In this document: piece by piece, positions 28,584 through 37,883 of the stretch
Layout of the letters: each line of letters starts with the position of its first letter
Numbering within the stretch: position 1 is the stretch's first letter
Assembly (NCBI GenBank): GCA_963842155.1
Contig: CAWJFP010000038.1
Span: 124,001-188,000 of the forward strand
Source: CAWJFP01 sp963842155
GTDB taxonomy: Bacteria > Pseudomonadota > Alphaproteobacteria > JACZXZ01
Reading direction: 5' to 3'
DNA length: 64,000 bases
Made by a program: the position numbers and the translations under genes
Notes under the pieces: model-generated
What the model saw: the letters and a program-made list of their open reading frames with translations, nothing else
Told to the model about the DNA's origin: nothing
The model's database searches: none

Positions 28584-28637
28584 ATCCTCACGGCGAGGAG
28601 CGCGCATTCTCGGCCGTGCGTCTCGTACCCTGAGGAT
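28584..28637. repeat. Dispersed intergenic palindromic repeat, second copy
   Basis: ATCCTCA (28584-28590) and TGAGGAT (28631-28637) form inverted arms around GAGGAGCGCGC and GCGTCTCGTACCC. The order of pieces is the same as in the element at 5636-5722, so both belong to the same mosaic repeat family. It sits just after the FAH gene and may end its transcript. Confidence 0.5.
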
Positions 28638-28775
28638 TTGCGAACGAGCAATTCCGCAACCTGCTTCCCATCCCGCGCAACGGCGATATTGCGGAAAGCC
28701 CGCGCCCTTGGCAGAATTCCTCTCTCGCGGCGGCCGTGACTGAAGCGGCGCGCCGCGGATCATGGGACAGGCGGT

Positions 28776-31355
28776 ATGCGGTTGCGGGGCGCATCAGAGC
28801 GTCGGCCGTTCTCGCGGCTGGCGGCGGGGCTCGGGCTGCTCTCGTGGCTCGCGGCCTGCTCGGGCGGCCCGCCGGGAACGGGCGGCGCCGGCGCCGATGC
28901 GAGCGCCAATGCGAGCAAGGATGCGCCCCTGCCGCAATATCGCCTCGGCGACCTCTTCACCTACGAGCAGGACGGCCGGAAGCTCCGTGCCCGCGTCGTG
29001 GCGGTCAATGGGGAGCTGGTGAGCTGGGCGGACGACAAGGGCGCCAGCTGGATTGCGCCCCTCGATCCCAGCCTCGAGCCCTTGAGCGAGACGGCCAAGC
29101 CCGGCGCCCCGCCGCTGCTGCGCCTCTACCCGCCCGGCGCGCCCAGCCTCTTCCCGCTTCACGCGGGCAAACGGGTCGATTTCCAGGTCGCCGTCACGAG
29201 GTCCGGCGAAGCGGCGAAATTCGAGCATGAGAGCTGCGAGGCGCACGAGCCCGGGGCAATCACGGTCGCGGCCGGGACTTTCACCGCCTATGAGATTCTC
29301 TGCCAGCGCCCCGGCTATCGCGAGATCCTTTATTACGCACCCTCCATCCAGGCCGTGCTGATGAAGCGGCGCGACCCCGCGGGCGGAACGGGACTCGAGA
29401 CGCTGGTCTCGCTCGGCACGGCCGAGGCGGGCGTGATTCCCGCGCCCGTGCCGCCGCCCGCGCCAATGGCGGCGCCGGCCGCGCCGCCGGCGGGCCCGGC
29501 GACGCCCCCGACCGGCAAGCCCGCCGCCGCAAGCTCGGCGATGCGCAAATCCGAAACCGCGATCGCGCTGGCGCTCGCCAATTCCAGCAAGAGCCCCGCC
29601 GCGGTGCCAGCGGCGGTCCTGCCGGCAATGCCCGCGACGCCGCCTGCAGCGGCCACGGCTGCTCCCATAACCGCCGCGGCGCCCTCCGCGCCTCCGAGCC
29701 CGCTGCACACGAAGTCGGCGACGGCGGTCGAGGCAGCCTTGCCGGCGCCGAGCGCGGGCCCGAGCGCGAGTACGCTGCCGCCGGCTGCCGCGTTGCCGCC
29801 GCTGGCCCGCCCCGCGACGCCCGTCGCGCCGGCGCCCGCGCCCATGACCGCCTTAGCAGCCGTGACCGCCCCGACGCCGCCACGCGTGCCCGCCGTCCGG
29901 ACGAAGTCCGCGACGGCGGTGGAAGGGCCATCCGCGAGCGTGAAGCCCTCGCCTGCGCCGATGCCTTTTACCGCCGCTGCCGTCGCGCCCGCGCCCGTCC
30001 CGGCGTCAGCGGCTCCGCCGGCGATCCCGGCAACGATATCCAATTCACCGCCCGGCGGCGCGGCTGCCGCCGTCCGCGCTTCCGCCAGCTCGATTTCGTC
30101 GCTGTCGCCGGCCTCGATATTGGCGCCAACGCTGCCCCCCACGCCGCCGGCGCCCGGTCCGGCAACGCCGCCCATTGCTGCCGCGACACCACCTTCCGCC
30201 GCCGCGACCGTCGCCGCCGCGGTACCACTCTCCACAGTCGCAGCCACCCCGCCGCCAGCCGCGGCCGCGCCGCCGCCGGCCGTCGTCGCGCTGCCGCCAG
30301 CCGTGGCCGCGCCGCCGTCCGCGCAAGCCGCCGTTCCCCCGGCGCCGCCGCCGGCAGCGCCCTTGCCCACGATCGGCCCGACGGCGAGCCTCACGCCGGT
30401 GACGACTGCGGCCTTGCCCGCCTTGCCGCCCGCTCCCGTAACAGCCCCGGCGCCGGTCTCGCGGCCGGCTGCGCCTCCCCAGACCGCGACTGCGATGCCG
30501 GAGACTGCGACGCCGATGCCGGCCGCTCCCTTATCGCCTCCGCCAGCCATCGCGCCGCCGGCCGCGCCGCTATCGCTTCCGCCGGCTACCTCGACGCCGG
30601 CGGTGCCGTTATCGCCTTCGGCTGCGACCGCTTCTGCGCCGCCGCCGTTGAAACCGCCGCCGCTCGATCTGGCAGCGCCGCCGGCGGAACCGCCCTCGCC
30701 CGCGTCCCTTGCCAACGTCAACGCGGCGAAGCCGCTGACGGCGCCTGCGGCGACACCGGCTGCGACGGCGCCAAATACGCCCGCGACGCAGAGCCTCTCA
30801 TCGGAGGTCGATCCGCGCATGCTGCAGATCACGGTGGATCGCTCGCTCTTCTCGCAGAACCCGCCGCTCGACACCAAGCCCCCACCATCGCCGGCGCAGC
30901 TCGCCGCCTTGCCGCCCACACAGAAGCCGGCCTCGGCGCGGCCGGTCGCCTCCGACAGCCCGGTGCAATCCTCCGGCTCCATGGCCTTGCCGGCCGTGGC
31001 CGCGTTGGTGCCGCCTCGTCCTGCGGCACCCCCGGTGCGCCAGGCGCTCGCCGAGCCGAGCGGCAGCCTTCCCGACAGCATCCCCATGCCGCGCAACGAG
31101 CCGGCCGGGTTCGGCGTGCAGCTCGGCGCCTACAACTCGCAAGCCGAGGCCGACCGGAATTGGCAGGAGATGCGCGCGCGCCGGCCGAACCTCTTCCTCG
31201 GCTTGCGGCCCATGATCCAGGATGCGCAAACGGGGGCGGGCACGCAGCTCACGCGCCTCATGATCGGGCCGTTCGAGAACGAGGGCTCGGCGATCGAGCT
31301 CTGCAGCCGTTTCCGTTTGGCAGGGCAGGATTGCGCGGTGCGCCGGCTGCCTTGA
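28776..31355 (+). CDS. SPOR-domain lipoprotein with very long Pro/Ala-rich linker
   Basis: An 859-residue protein in three parts. The start carries a lipoprotein signal with lipobox LAAC (Cys about residue 28), so it should be anchored to a membrane. Residues about 45-220 form a folded domain (PQYRLGDLFTYEQDGRKLRARVV...) with two cysteines. Residues about 220-770 are almost wholly Pro, Ala, Thr and Ser, broken by three similar short motifs (KSETAIA, KSATAVE, KSATAVE). The last 80 residues (FGVQLGAYNSQAEADRNW...LMIGPFENEGSAIELCSRFR) are a SPOR domain, which binds denuded peptidoglycan. It probably reaches across the periplasm. The linker is unusually long. Confidence 0.85.
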   Translation: MRLRGASERRPFSRLAAGLGLLSWLAACSGGPPGTGGAGADASANASKDAPLPQYRLGDLFTYEQDGRKLRARVVAVNGELVSWADDKGASWIAPLDPSLEPLSETAKPGAPPLLRLYPPGAPSLFPLHAGKRVDFQVAVTRSGEAAKFEHESCEAHEPGAITVAAGTFTAYEILCQRPGYREILYYAPSIQAVLMKRRDPAGGTGLETLVSLGTAEAGVIPAPVPPPAPMAAPAAPPAGPATPPTGKPAAASSAMRKSETAIALALANSSKSPAAVPAAVLPAMPATPPAAATAAPITAAAPSAPPSPLHTKSATAVEAALPAPSAGPSASTLPPAAALPPLARPATPVAPAPAPMTALAAVTAPTPPRVPAVRTKSATAVEGPSASVKPSPAPMPFTAAAVAPAPVPASAAPPAIPATISNSPPGGAAAAVRASASSISSLSPASILAPTLPPTPPAPGPATPPIAAATPPSAAATVAAAVPLSTVAATPPPAAAAPPPAVVALPPAVAAPPSAQAAVPPAPPPAAPLPTIGPTASLTPVTTAALPALPPAPVTAPAPVSRPAAPPQTATAMPETATPMPAAPLSPPPAIAPPAAPLSLPPATSTPAVPLSPSAATASAPPPLKPPPLDLAAPPAEPPSPASLANVNAAKPLTAPAATPAATAPNTPATQSLSSEVDPRMLQITVDRSLFSQNPPLDTKPPPSPAQLAALPPTQKPASARPVASDSPVQSSGSMALPAVAALVPPRPAAPPVRQALAEPSGSLPDSIPMPRNEPAGFGVQLGAYNSQAEADRNWQEMRARRPNLFLGLRPMIQDAQTGAGTQLTRLMIGPFENEGSAIELCSRFRLAGQDCAVRRLP

Positions 31356-31381
31356 GGCGGGGCGCCGAACAGACCGGAATT

Positions 31382-32005
31382 TTAGAACGCCGAATCCGGC
31401 TCCTCGAGGAAGGCCGCCTCCTCGGGCGTGGTCGCGCGACCGAGGGTGGCGTTGCGGTGGGGAAAGCGGCCGAAGCGGGCGATGATCTCGCGATGATGCG
31501 CGACGGTCTTGCCGATGCCGGCGGTCTCGGGAAATTGCTCGAGGGCGGCGAAGAGCGCGACCGCGCGGTCCTGGTCGGCCAGCCGCTCGCTATGCTCGAA
31601 GGGAAGATAGAGGAACAAGCGCTCCACGGCGGAAAGCGCGCGGTCGAAGCCGCGCTCGATCGCCTGCTGCGCCACCGCGCGCGCCATCGCGTCGCTCCGG
31701 TAGCAGCGCGCCTCTCCGCGATAGATGTTGCGCGGCACCTGGTCGAGCAGGATGACGAGGGCGAGGGCGCCCGGCGCGCTCGCCGCGAGACGGCTGAGCT
31801 CTCCCGCCGCCGCCGCCCGGTGAGCCACGCCGAAGCGCGCGCGCACCTCGTCGTCGAACGTTGCATCCTTGCGCCACCAGGCGTCGCGCTGCCGGCCGCG
31901 CCCGGACGAGCCCGGCGGGCCGAACCAGAAATCGAGCAGCGATTGCGGCAGGGTGGAAAGGGGAGCCGACTCGGGCTCAGTCGCCCGCTCTCCGGCCTGG
32001 CTCAT
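31382..32005 (-). CDS. DUF924 family protein
   Basis: A 207-residue protein with the DUF924 pattern: LLDFWFGPPG, WWRKDATFDDEVRARFG, LALVILLDQVPRNIYRG, and FLYLPFEHSE followed by FPHRNATLGRATTPEEAAFL. The structure is helical and TPR-like; function is unknown. Its ATG overlaps the gentisate dioxygenase stop by four bases, so the two are cotranslated. Confidence 0.92.
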   Translation of the reverse strand: MSQAGERATEPESAPLSTLPQSLLDFWFGPPGSSGRGRQRDAWWRKDATFDDEVRARFGVAHRAAAAGELSRLAASAPGALALVILLDQVPRNIYRGEARCYRSDAMARAVAQQAIERGFDRALSAVERLFLYLPFEHSERLADQDRAVALFAALEQFPETAGIGKTVAHHREIIARFGRFPHRNATLGRATTPEEAAFLEEPDSAF

Positions 32006-33057
32006 GCCGCGCGCGTCACATTGCCGCGCTGCTCGCGCCAGAGACCGAGCTTTTCCTGAACCGGGCGGTCAGAGAAGCTGAACAGCACGGCGTCCTCGCT
32101 CGGCTGGTGGCTGTAGGAATGCCAGCTCGGCACGACGAAAATATCGCGCGGACCCCATTCCAGGCTCTGGCCGTTGACCTGCGTGCGTCCGCGCCCCTCG
32201 ACGCAGGCGAAGATCGCGCCGTCGGTCGAGCGGTAGGGCGTGCCGGTGAACCCCTTGGGCAGGAGCTGCATGAAGCAACCGATGGTCGGCATGGCGTAGT
32301 CGCCATTGACCGGATTGACATAGCGCAGCTTGAGCCCATGGCACGGGTCCCATCCCTCGCTGCGCCGCAGGGTCTCGAGGGCGGCGCGCGTGCGCTCATA
32401 GGGGTAGTTGAAGATGGGCGAGCATATTCCCTTATGCTCGTAGCCGTCGGGCATCAGCCCCTGGCCGTAGCGCGCGAGCGAATCCCCCGAGGGCCGGGTG
32501 ACCGGCTGGGTCTCCTCCGGATAGGGCTCCATGAAGCCGGCATTGAGGAAATTGACCAGCGGCATATCAAGCCCGTCGAGCCATACCATCGGCCCGTCGC
32601 TCTCGTTGCCGTGATCGTGCCAGGTCCAGGAGGGGGTGATGACGAAATCGCCCTCGGACATGATCGTCTTCTCGCCGTCGACCGCGGTGTAGGCGCCCTT
32701 GCCCTCGACAATGAAGCGCAAGGCGGCGGCGGTATGGCGATGGCTGCGCGCGATCTCGCCGGGCATGATGAGCTGGAGCCCGGCGAACAGGCTCATGGTG
32801 ATGCGCGAGAGGCCCTTGAGCGCGGGGTTCTCGAGCAAGAGCACCCGGCGCTCCGCCTCGTCGGTCGTGATCAGGCGCGCCGCCTCCATGATTGCCGGCC
32901 GGATCGCCTGGTAATGCCAGATGGCGGGCTGCTCGCGCACGGTCGGTTGCTTCGGCACGAGGCCATACAATACCTCCCACAAAGGCGCCAGATTGTCCTG
33001 GCCGATGCGGGCGCGATAGGCGTCGCGCTCGGGCGTGCTGGCCGGTGCTGCTTCCAT
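32002..33057 (-). CDS. Gentisate 1,2-dioxygenase-like bicupin
   Basis: A 351-residue bicupin dioxygenase. The first cupin has the metal-binding histidines in EIARSHRHTAAALRF and the TWHDHGNE block; the second cupin has the lone PSWHSYSHQ. Other family blocks are IMEAARLITTDEAERRVL and MQLLPKGFTGTPYRSTDGAIF. Family members open gentisate, 1-hydroxy-2-naphthoate or salicylate rings. ATG 33057 follows GAGGGAGTAGAGG. Nearby FAH hydrolases and an FAD hydroxylase support a role in aromatic ring degradation. Confidence 0.9.
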   Translation of the reverse strand: MEAAPASTPERDAYRARIGQDNLAPLWEVLYGLVPKQPTVREQPAIWHYQAIRPAIMEAARLITTDEAERRVLLLENPALKGLSRITMSLFAGLQLIMPGEIARSHRHTAAALRFIVEGKGAYTAVDGEKTIMSEGDFVITPSWTWHDHGNESDGPMVWLDGLDMPLVNFLNAGFMEPYPEETQPVTRPSGDSLARYGQGLMPDGYEHKGICSPIFNYPYERTRAALETLRRSEGWDPCHGLKLRYVNPVNGDYAMPTIGCFMQLLPKGFTGTPYRSTDGAIFACVEGRGRTQVNGQSLEWGPRDIFVVPSWHSYSHQPSEDAVLFSFSDRPVQEKLGLWREQRGNVTRAA

Positions 33058-33151
33058 GGCCTCTACTCCCTCGTCGGCCGGCGGCCGAACTCGACCGGGT
33101 CGGTTTATCTCCAGGATGATATCGGCCCGGCGGCGGCCGATGCAATCGCCC

Positions 33152-34087
33152 TCAAACGACGGGCTCGCTATCGAAGGCTTCGAGATCGGTCGAAAGCTCG
33201 GTGAATTGGCCCGCGAGCTCGCGCTCGACGGCGGCGGCCAGGCTCGCTTCTGTCCAATCCTCGCCCTCGCGCACGACGCGCGCCACCGGCCGCGGCTGCG
33301 AGAAAAGAAAGACCTCGCGGCCGCGCACGCCGAAGAGCTGGCCGCTGATTTTGCCCGCCCCCGGCCCGCATAGAAAGGCGACGAGCGTCGCGACATGACG
33401 CGGCGCGAGCTCGAGGGCGCGCGCCTTATATCGCGCCTGGGCCTCGTTCGCGGGCTTGATGATCTCGGTGACGCGCGTCGCGGCGAAGGGCGCCACGGCG
33501 TTCGCCGTGATGGCGTTGCGCGCGAGATCGAGCGCGGCGATGCGCGAGAGCGCGATGAGGCCGCCCTTGGCGCTGCCGTAGCTCGCCTGGCCGTAATTGC
33601 CGTAGAAGCCGGCCGTCGAGACGATGTTGACGATGCGCCCCCAGCCGCCGCCGCCGCGCCCGGCCTTGGCGGCCTCGCGCATCAAGGGCGTGGCCGCCGC
33701 CATGAGATAATAGGCGGCGGAGAGATTATTGCGGATGACCGCGTCCCAATCGCCGGGATCGCCGCGGAAGATGAGCGCGTCGCGCAGGATGGCCGCGTTG
33801 TTCACGAGGATGTCGAGGGCGCCGAAGCTCTTGACCGCGAGGCCGACGGCGGCGGCGGCGGCCGAAGGGCTCGCCACGCTTTCGGTGAAGGCCGTGGCGC
33901 GGGGACCGAGCCGCGCCGCTAGCTCGTCGGCAAGAGCGGGGTCGGCGCCGCGGCCGTCGATTTCGGTGCCGTTGTCCGCGACGACGAGGCTGGCGCCTTG
34001 CTCGTGCAACGCCTCGACGATGGCGCGGCCGATGCCGCGCCCGCCGCCCGTGACGAGCGCGACCCGGCCTGCGAGCTCTCCTGTCAA
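33152..34087 (-). CDS. SDR-family dehydrogenase, hydroxyacyl-CoA-dehydrogenase-like
   Basis: A 311-residue SDR with a normal active site: TGGGRGIGRAIVEAL, VADNGTEIDGRG, NNAAILRD, a serine in NIVSTAG, and the Tyr-Lys pair in ASYGSAKGGL. The NG(x)EIDG insertion and the length past 300 residues recall the (3R)-hydroxyacyl-CoA dehydrogenase part of multifunctional enzyme 2. The start is a TTG at 34087 with AAAGGAGA before it. Probably acts on an acyl-CoA or aromatic-derived substrate. Confidence 0.85.
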   Translation of the reverse strand: MTGELAGRVALVTGGGRGIGRAIVEALHEQGASLVVADNGTEIDGRGADPALADELAARLGPRATAFTESVASPSAAAAAVGLAVKSFGALDILVNNAAILRDALIFRGDPGDWDAVIRNNLSAAYYLMAAATPLMREAAKAGRGGGGWGRIVNIVSTAGFYGNYGQASYGSAKGGLIALSRIAALDLARNAITANAVAPFAATRVTEIIKPANEAQARYKARALELAPRHVATLVAFLCGPGAGKISGQLFGVRGREVFLFSQPRPVARVVREGEDWTEASLAAAVERELAGQFTELSTDLEAFDSEPVV

Positions 34088-34158
34088 ACGCCTCTCCTTT
34101 GCGATGCTGTCGCCATGTCTTCGCGCCGTTGCCGCCGGGACTGGAGGTTCATCGGCGC

Positions 34159-35307
34159 TCAGCGCAGCAGGCCGCCGGCCGCGAGCCCGTCCTTGATGCA
34201 GCCCGCCATGAGCTCGCTCATCTTAGCGGAATAATGCGCGGCGTCGACGTAGAGCGGATCATGCCGGCCGCGGGGAAGCTCGGCGCACCAGATCAGGCGG
34301 CCGGGCGCAGTCCGCGCGGCGAATTGCGGCTTGAGCGCCGCGAATGCGTCCTCGAGCGCGTCGTTGGGACCGGGCCGCGTATAGAAGGGGTTGGTCTCGG
34401 CGTCGGTCGCGTAAGGGGCGGCGGGCTGCCAGACGAAGGCCACGGGAATTTTCGCCGCATCGGCGACGGCCGCGATCATTTCCTGATTGCGCCAATAGCG
34501 CGCATAGCGCGTCGCGAGCTCGGCCGCGGTCGGACCCGCCGGCGTCGCGTCCCCGGCGGGCGGCTTGTCCGGCGCCGCCAGCCCCTCGAGCCAGGCCACG
34601 ACCCGCGTGATGGGAAGGGCCTCGAGGATCAAGCGCACCCGATCGCTCAAGCGCTGCGAGAGCGCTTCGCGCAAGCGGCTCGTCATCAGGGGCTCCTTGT
34701 CGAGAATCGAATCATTGAGGCCGTCGATGAAGATCGCAAGGTCAGGCTTCGCGCCGTCCAGCAGCAGCTGTTGGAAATAGATGCGCTCCTGCGTCGAGCC
34801 GTAATAGGCCTGCCCGAGATTATAGACCTCGACCTGGCGCCCCTCCTGCTTGGCGAGCATGCGGCCGAGGGCGGCCGGAATCGTCTCGTCGTCGGCCAGG
34901 CCATAGCCGAAGGTTGTGGAGCCGCCGAAGACGAAGATGTTGTAGCGGTCGGCGACCGGCGGCCAGGGCTGATCCTTGCCGCCGAGCCGCATGCCGCTCG
35001 CGGTGACGTTGACGAAGCGGCTCTTTGCCGGGCCTTCGTGGAATTGGACGAACGGCGCGTAGACCAGCGGCCGGTTCCACGTCACGGCAAGCAAGTCGTT
35101 CACCTCCCCGAGGTTGTGGTCCGGATAGGCCTTGGCCAGACTGGCGCTGTATTTCGCGAAGACAGGCGAGGCACCGCCCAGGAAATGCTTGACATATTCG
35201 CGCAGGCCGAGCCCGAGCGCCGCCAGTAGATTGACGACGACGAAGAGGATGAGCAGATTGACGAGGACCGTCGCGGCCGTCTTGTAGAGCGATCCTAGCC
35301 TATGCAT
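34159..35307 (-). CDS. Membrane-anchored SGNH-hydrolase-like protein
   Basis: A 382-residue protein with one N-terminal membrane segment (TVLVNLLILFVVVNLLAALGLGL) and an outside SGNH fold: block I IFVFGGSTTFGYG with the nucleophile serine, YNLGQAYYGS, then a DGLND block and a C-terminal D-X2-H-like DAAHYS. Such proteins often remove or add acyl groups on polysaccharides. ATG 35307 is the start that gives the membrane anchor. It is divergent from the SxtJ/DUF5989/carbamoyltransferase set, with which it probably works. Confidence 0.8.
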   Translation of the reverse strand: MHRLGSLYKTAATVLVNLLILFVVVNLLAALGLGLREYVKHFLGGASPVFAKYSASLAKAYPDHNLGEVNDLLAVTWNRPLVYAPFVQFHEGPAKSRFVNVTASGMRLGGKDQPWPPVADRYNIFVFGGSTTFGYGLADDETIPAALGRMLAKQEGRQVEVYNLGQAYYGSTQERIYFQQLLLDGAKPDLAIFIDGLNDSILDKEPLMTSRLREALSQRLSDRVRLILEALPITRVVAWLEGLAAPDKPPAGDATPAGPTAAELATRYARYWRNQEMIAAVADAAKIPVAFVWQPAAPYATDAETNPFYTRPGPNDALEDAFAALKPQFAARTAPGRLIWCAELPRGRHDPLYVDAAHYSAKMSELMAGCIKDGLAAGGLLR

Positions 35308-35428
35308 GAAGCGCTTTCCGCGGACCCTATGGGATAAAAGGAACGGGGGAGGCTCTCTATCATATGAATGCGAAATCCGGTAGGTTCCTGCGCGGAAACT
35401 GCCCAACGCGAAAAGAGGACCCGTTCCC

Positions 35429-35845
35429 ATGCATGAGGATCTCGGCCGCGCCGAGGAAATCAAAGGCTCGTCCGACCGCTCCTTCGGCCTGGTGATGACG
35501 GGGTTCTTCGCGCTTGTCGCGCTATCGCCGCTCCTTCACGCGCGCGAGCCGCGCTGGTGGGCGTTGCTGCCCGGCTTCGTCTTCCTCGCGCTTGCCCTTG
35601 TACGCCCCGCGCTGCTCGCGCCGCTCAACCGGCTTTGGCTCAAGCTCGGCCTCCTGCTCAATAAGGCGGTGAGCCCGGTGGCGCTCGCCATCCTGTTCTA
35701 TCTGGTGGTGACCCCGACAGGCCTCGTGATGCGCGCTTTCGGCAAGGACCCGCTGCGCTTGCGGCGCGACCCGGCCGCCGCGAGTTATTGGATCGCGCGC
35801 AGGCCGCCGGGCCCCACGCCCGAATCGATGAAGCAGCAGTTCTAA
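35429..35845 (+). CDS. SxtJ family membrane protein
   Basis: A 138-residue protein with three hydrophobic stretches (FGLVMTGFFALVALSPLL, WWALLPGFVFLALALV, VALAILFYLVVTPTGLVMR) and the ending FGKDPLRLRRDPAAASYWIARR typical of SxtJ-like proteins. In the saxitoxin cluster SxtJ accompanies the carbamoyltransferase SxtI; its own function is unknown. Here too a DUF5989 protein and a carbamoyltransferase follow at once. Confidence 0.85.
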   Translation: MHEDLGRAEEIKGSSDRSFGLVMTGFFALVALSPLLHAREPRWWALLPGFVFLALALVRPALLAPLNRLWLKLGLLLNKAVSPVALAILFYLVVTPTGLVMRAFGKDPLRLRRDPAAASYWIARRPPGPTPESMKQQF

Positions 35846-35856
35846 AGGGCGCGGCG

Positions 35857-36009
35857 GTGTTGTCGTTCCTCGGCGAATTCTGGGATTTTCTACGGGTGCG
35901 CAAGAAATTTTGGCTGCTTCCGATCCTGCTGATGGCCGTGCTGCTGGGCGCGCTCATCGTGCTGACTCAGGGATCGGCGCTGGCGCCCTTCATCTACACG
36001 ATCTTCTAG
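35857..36009 (+). CDS. DUF5989-like small membrane protein (SxtK-like)
   Basis: A 50-residue protein: LSFLGEFWDFLRVRKKFWLL, then a single membrane span (PILLMAVLLGALIVLTQ) and the ending SALAPFIYTIF. This pattern is that of the DUF5989 family, which also sits beside SxtJ and carbamoyltransferases elsewhere. The start is a GTG at 35857, 11 bases after the SxtJ stop. A longer frame from 35788 would overlap SxtJ and adds unrelated residues. Confidence 0.8.
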   Translation: MLSFLGEFWDFLRVRKKFWLLPILLMAVLLGALIVLTQGSALAPFIYTIF

Positions 36010-36019
36010 GACCAAACGG

Positions 36020-37859
36020 GTGCGGATTCTGGGCATTTCGGCCTTCTATCACGACAGCGCGGCCGCTCTGGTCGAGGACGGACGCATCGTCGCGGCGGCG
36101 CAGGAGGAGCGCTTCAGCCGCAAGAAGCACGATGCGCGCTTTCCCCGCCATGCGCTCGACTACTGCCTGCGCGCCGGCGGGCGTCGGCCTCGACGCGGTG
36201 GACCACATCGTCTTCTACGACAAGCCGTTCCTCAAGTTCGAGCGGCTGCTCGAAACCTATCTCGCCTTCGCGCCGCGCGGCTTCCGCTCGTTCCGCATGG
36301 CGATGCCGCTCTGGCTCAAGGAGAAGCTGTTCCAGAAGAAGCTGCTCGCGGACCTGCTCGAGGAATGCCTCCCGGGCTTCGATTGCAAGGACCGGCTGCT
36401 GTTCGGCGAGCATCACCAGAGCCACGCCGCCTCGGCCTTCTTCCCCTCGCCCTTCGAGGAGGCGGCGGTGCTGACCATGGACGGGGTCGGCGAATGGGCG
36501 ACCACCTCGCTCGGCTTCGGCCAAGGCAACCGCCTCGAGATGGCGAAGGAGCTGCATTTCCCGCATTCGCTCGGCCTGCTCTACTCGGCCTTCACCGCCT
36601 ATACCGGCTTCAAGGTCAATTCGGGCGAATACAAGGTGATGGGGCTGGCGCCCTACGGCGAGCCCAAATACGCGCCGCTCATCCTCGAGCGGCTCATCGA
36701 TCTGAAGCCCGACGGCAGCTTCCGGCTCGACCAGAGCTATTTCGACTATTGCACCGGCCTCCGCATGACGAACCCGCGCTTCGACGAGCTGTTCGGCGGG
36801 CCGGCGCGCAGGCCCGACGAGCCGCTTGACGACGCGCCATATGGATCTCGCCGCCTCGGTCCAGGCGGTGACGGAGGAGGTCGTGCTGCGTCTCACGCGC
36901 GCGATCGCGGCCGAGACGAAAGCGAAAAATCTCTGCCTGGCGGGCGGCGTCGCGCTCAATTGCGTGGCGAACGGCAAGGTGCTGCGCGACGGCCGCTTCG
37001 AGGGCATCTGGATCCAGCCGGCGGCGGGCGATGCCGGCGGCGCCTTGGGCGCGGCGCTCGCGGCCTACCATATTCACAAGGGCGCGGCACGCTCGGCCGC
37101 CAACCGGCTCGATGGCATGAGCGGCGCCTATCTCGGCCCGGCCTACGACGACGATGAGAGCGAACGGCGCCTCGCGGCGGCGGGCGCGCGCTTCGTCCGG
37201 CTCGACGAGCAGAGCCTGGTCGCGCGCGCGGCAACCGACCTGGCGGCGGGCAAGGCGCTCGGCTGGTTCCAGGGCCGCATGGAGTTCGGGCCGCGCGCCC
37301 TCGGCAACCGCTCGATCCTCGCCGATCCGCGCTCGCCCACGATGCAGTCGGCGCTGAATCTCAAGGTGAAGTATCGCGAATCCTTCCGCCCCTTCGCGCC
37401 GGCGGTGTTGCGCGAGGAGGTCGCGGACTGGTTCGAGATCGATGCCGACAGCCCCTACATGCTGCTGGTGGCAGACGTGCGTCGAGCGCCGGCGGCGCGC
37501 CATGACGGATGCGGAGCAGGCGCTTTTCGGCATCGACAAGCTCAACGTGCCGCGCTCCGACATCCCGGCCGTGACCCATGTCGATTATTCGGCGCGCATG
37601 CAGACCGTGCATCGCGGAGACCAACCCGCGCTTCCACGCGCTGATCTCGGCCTTCGCCGGCCTCACCGGCTGCCCGGTGCTGGTGAATACGAGCTTCAAC
37701 GTGCGCGGCGAGCCGATCGTCTGCACGCCGGAGGACGCTTTCCGCTGCTTCATGGGCACCGAGATCGAGGCGCTCGCCGTGGGTGGGCTCTACCTCGTCA
37801 AGGACGAGCAGGACCCGGCCTTGAAGCGCGACTATCGCGACGCCTTCGAGCTGGATTGA
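36020..37859 (+). CDS. NodU/CmcH-family carbamoyltransferase (four single-base frame breaks)
   Basis: One gene spread over four frame changes near 36179, 36826, 37480 and 37616. Each is explained by one extra base; taking four out leaves exactly 612 codons, the usual size. Ordered blocks are RILGISAFYHDSAAALVEDG, EERFSRKKHDARFP, HHQSHAASAFFPSPF, TMDGVGEWATTS, NSGEYKVMGLAPYG, LCLAGGVALNCVANGK, FQGRMEFGPRALGNRSIL, THVDYSARMQTVHRETNPRF and NTSFNVRGEPIV. It transfers a carbamoyl group from carbamoyl phosphate to a hydroxyl. It follows SxtJ and DUF5989 genes. The start at 36020 uses GTG or the codon just before RILG. The breaks look like sequence error. Confidence 0.88.
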
Positions 37860-37883
37860 GGGCGCGGCCCGGGAGGGAAACCC

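Noticed and set aside
29281..31096. A 587-residue Gly/Ala-rich leftward frame
   Set aside because: It is the antisense shadow of the Pro/Ala linker of the SPOR lipoprotein.
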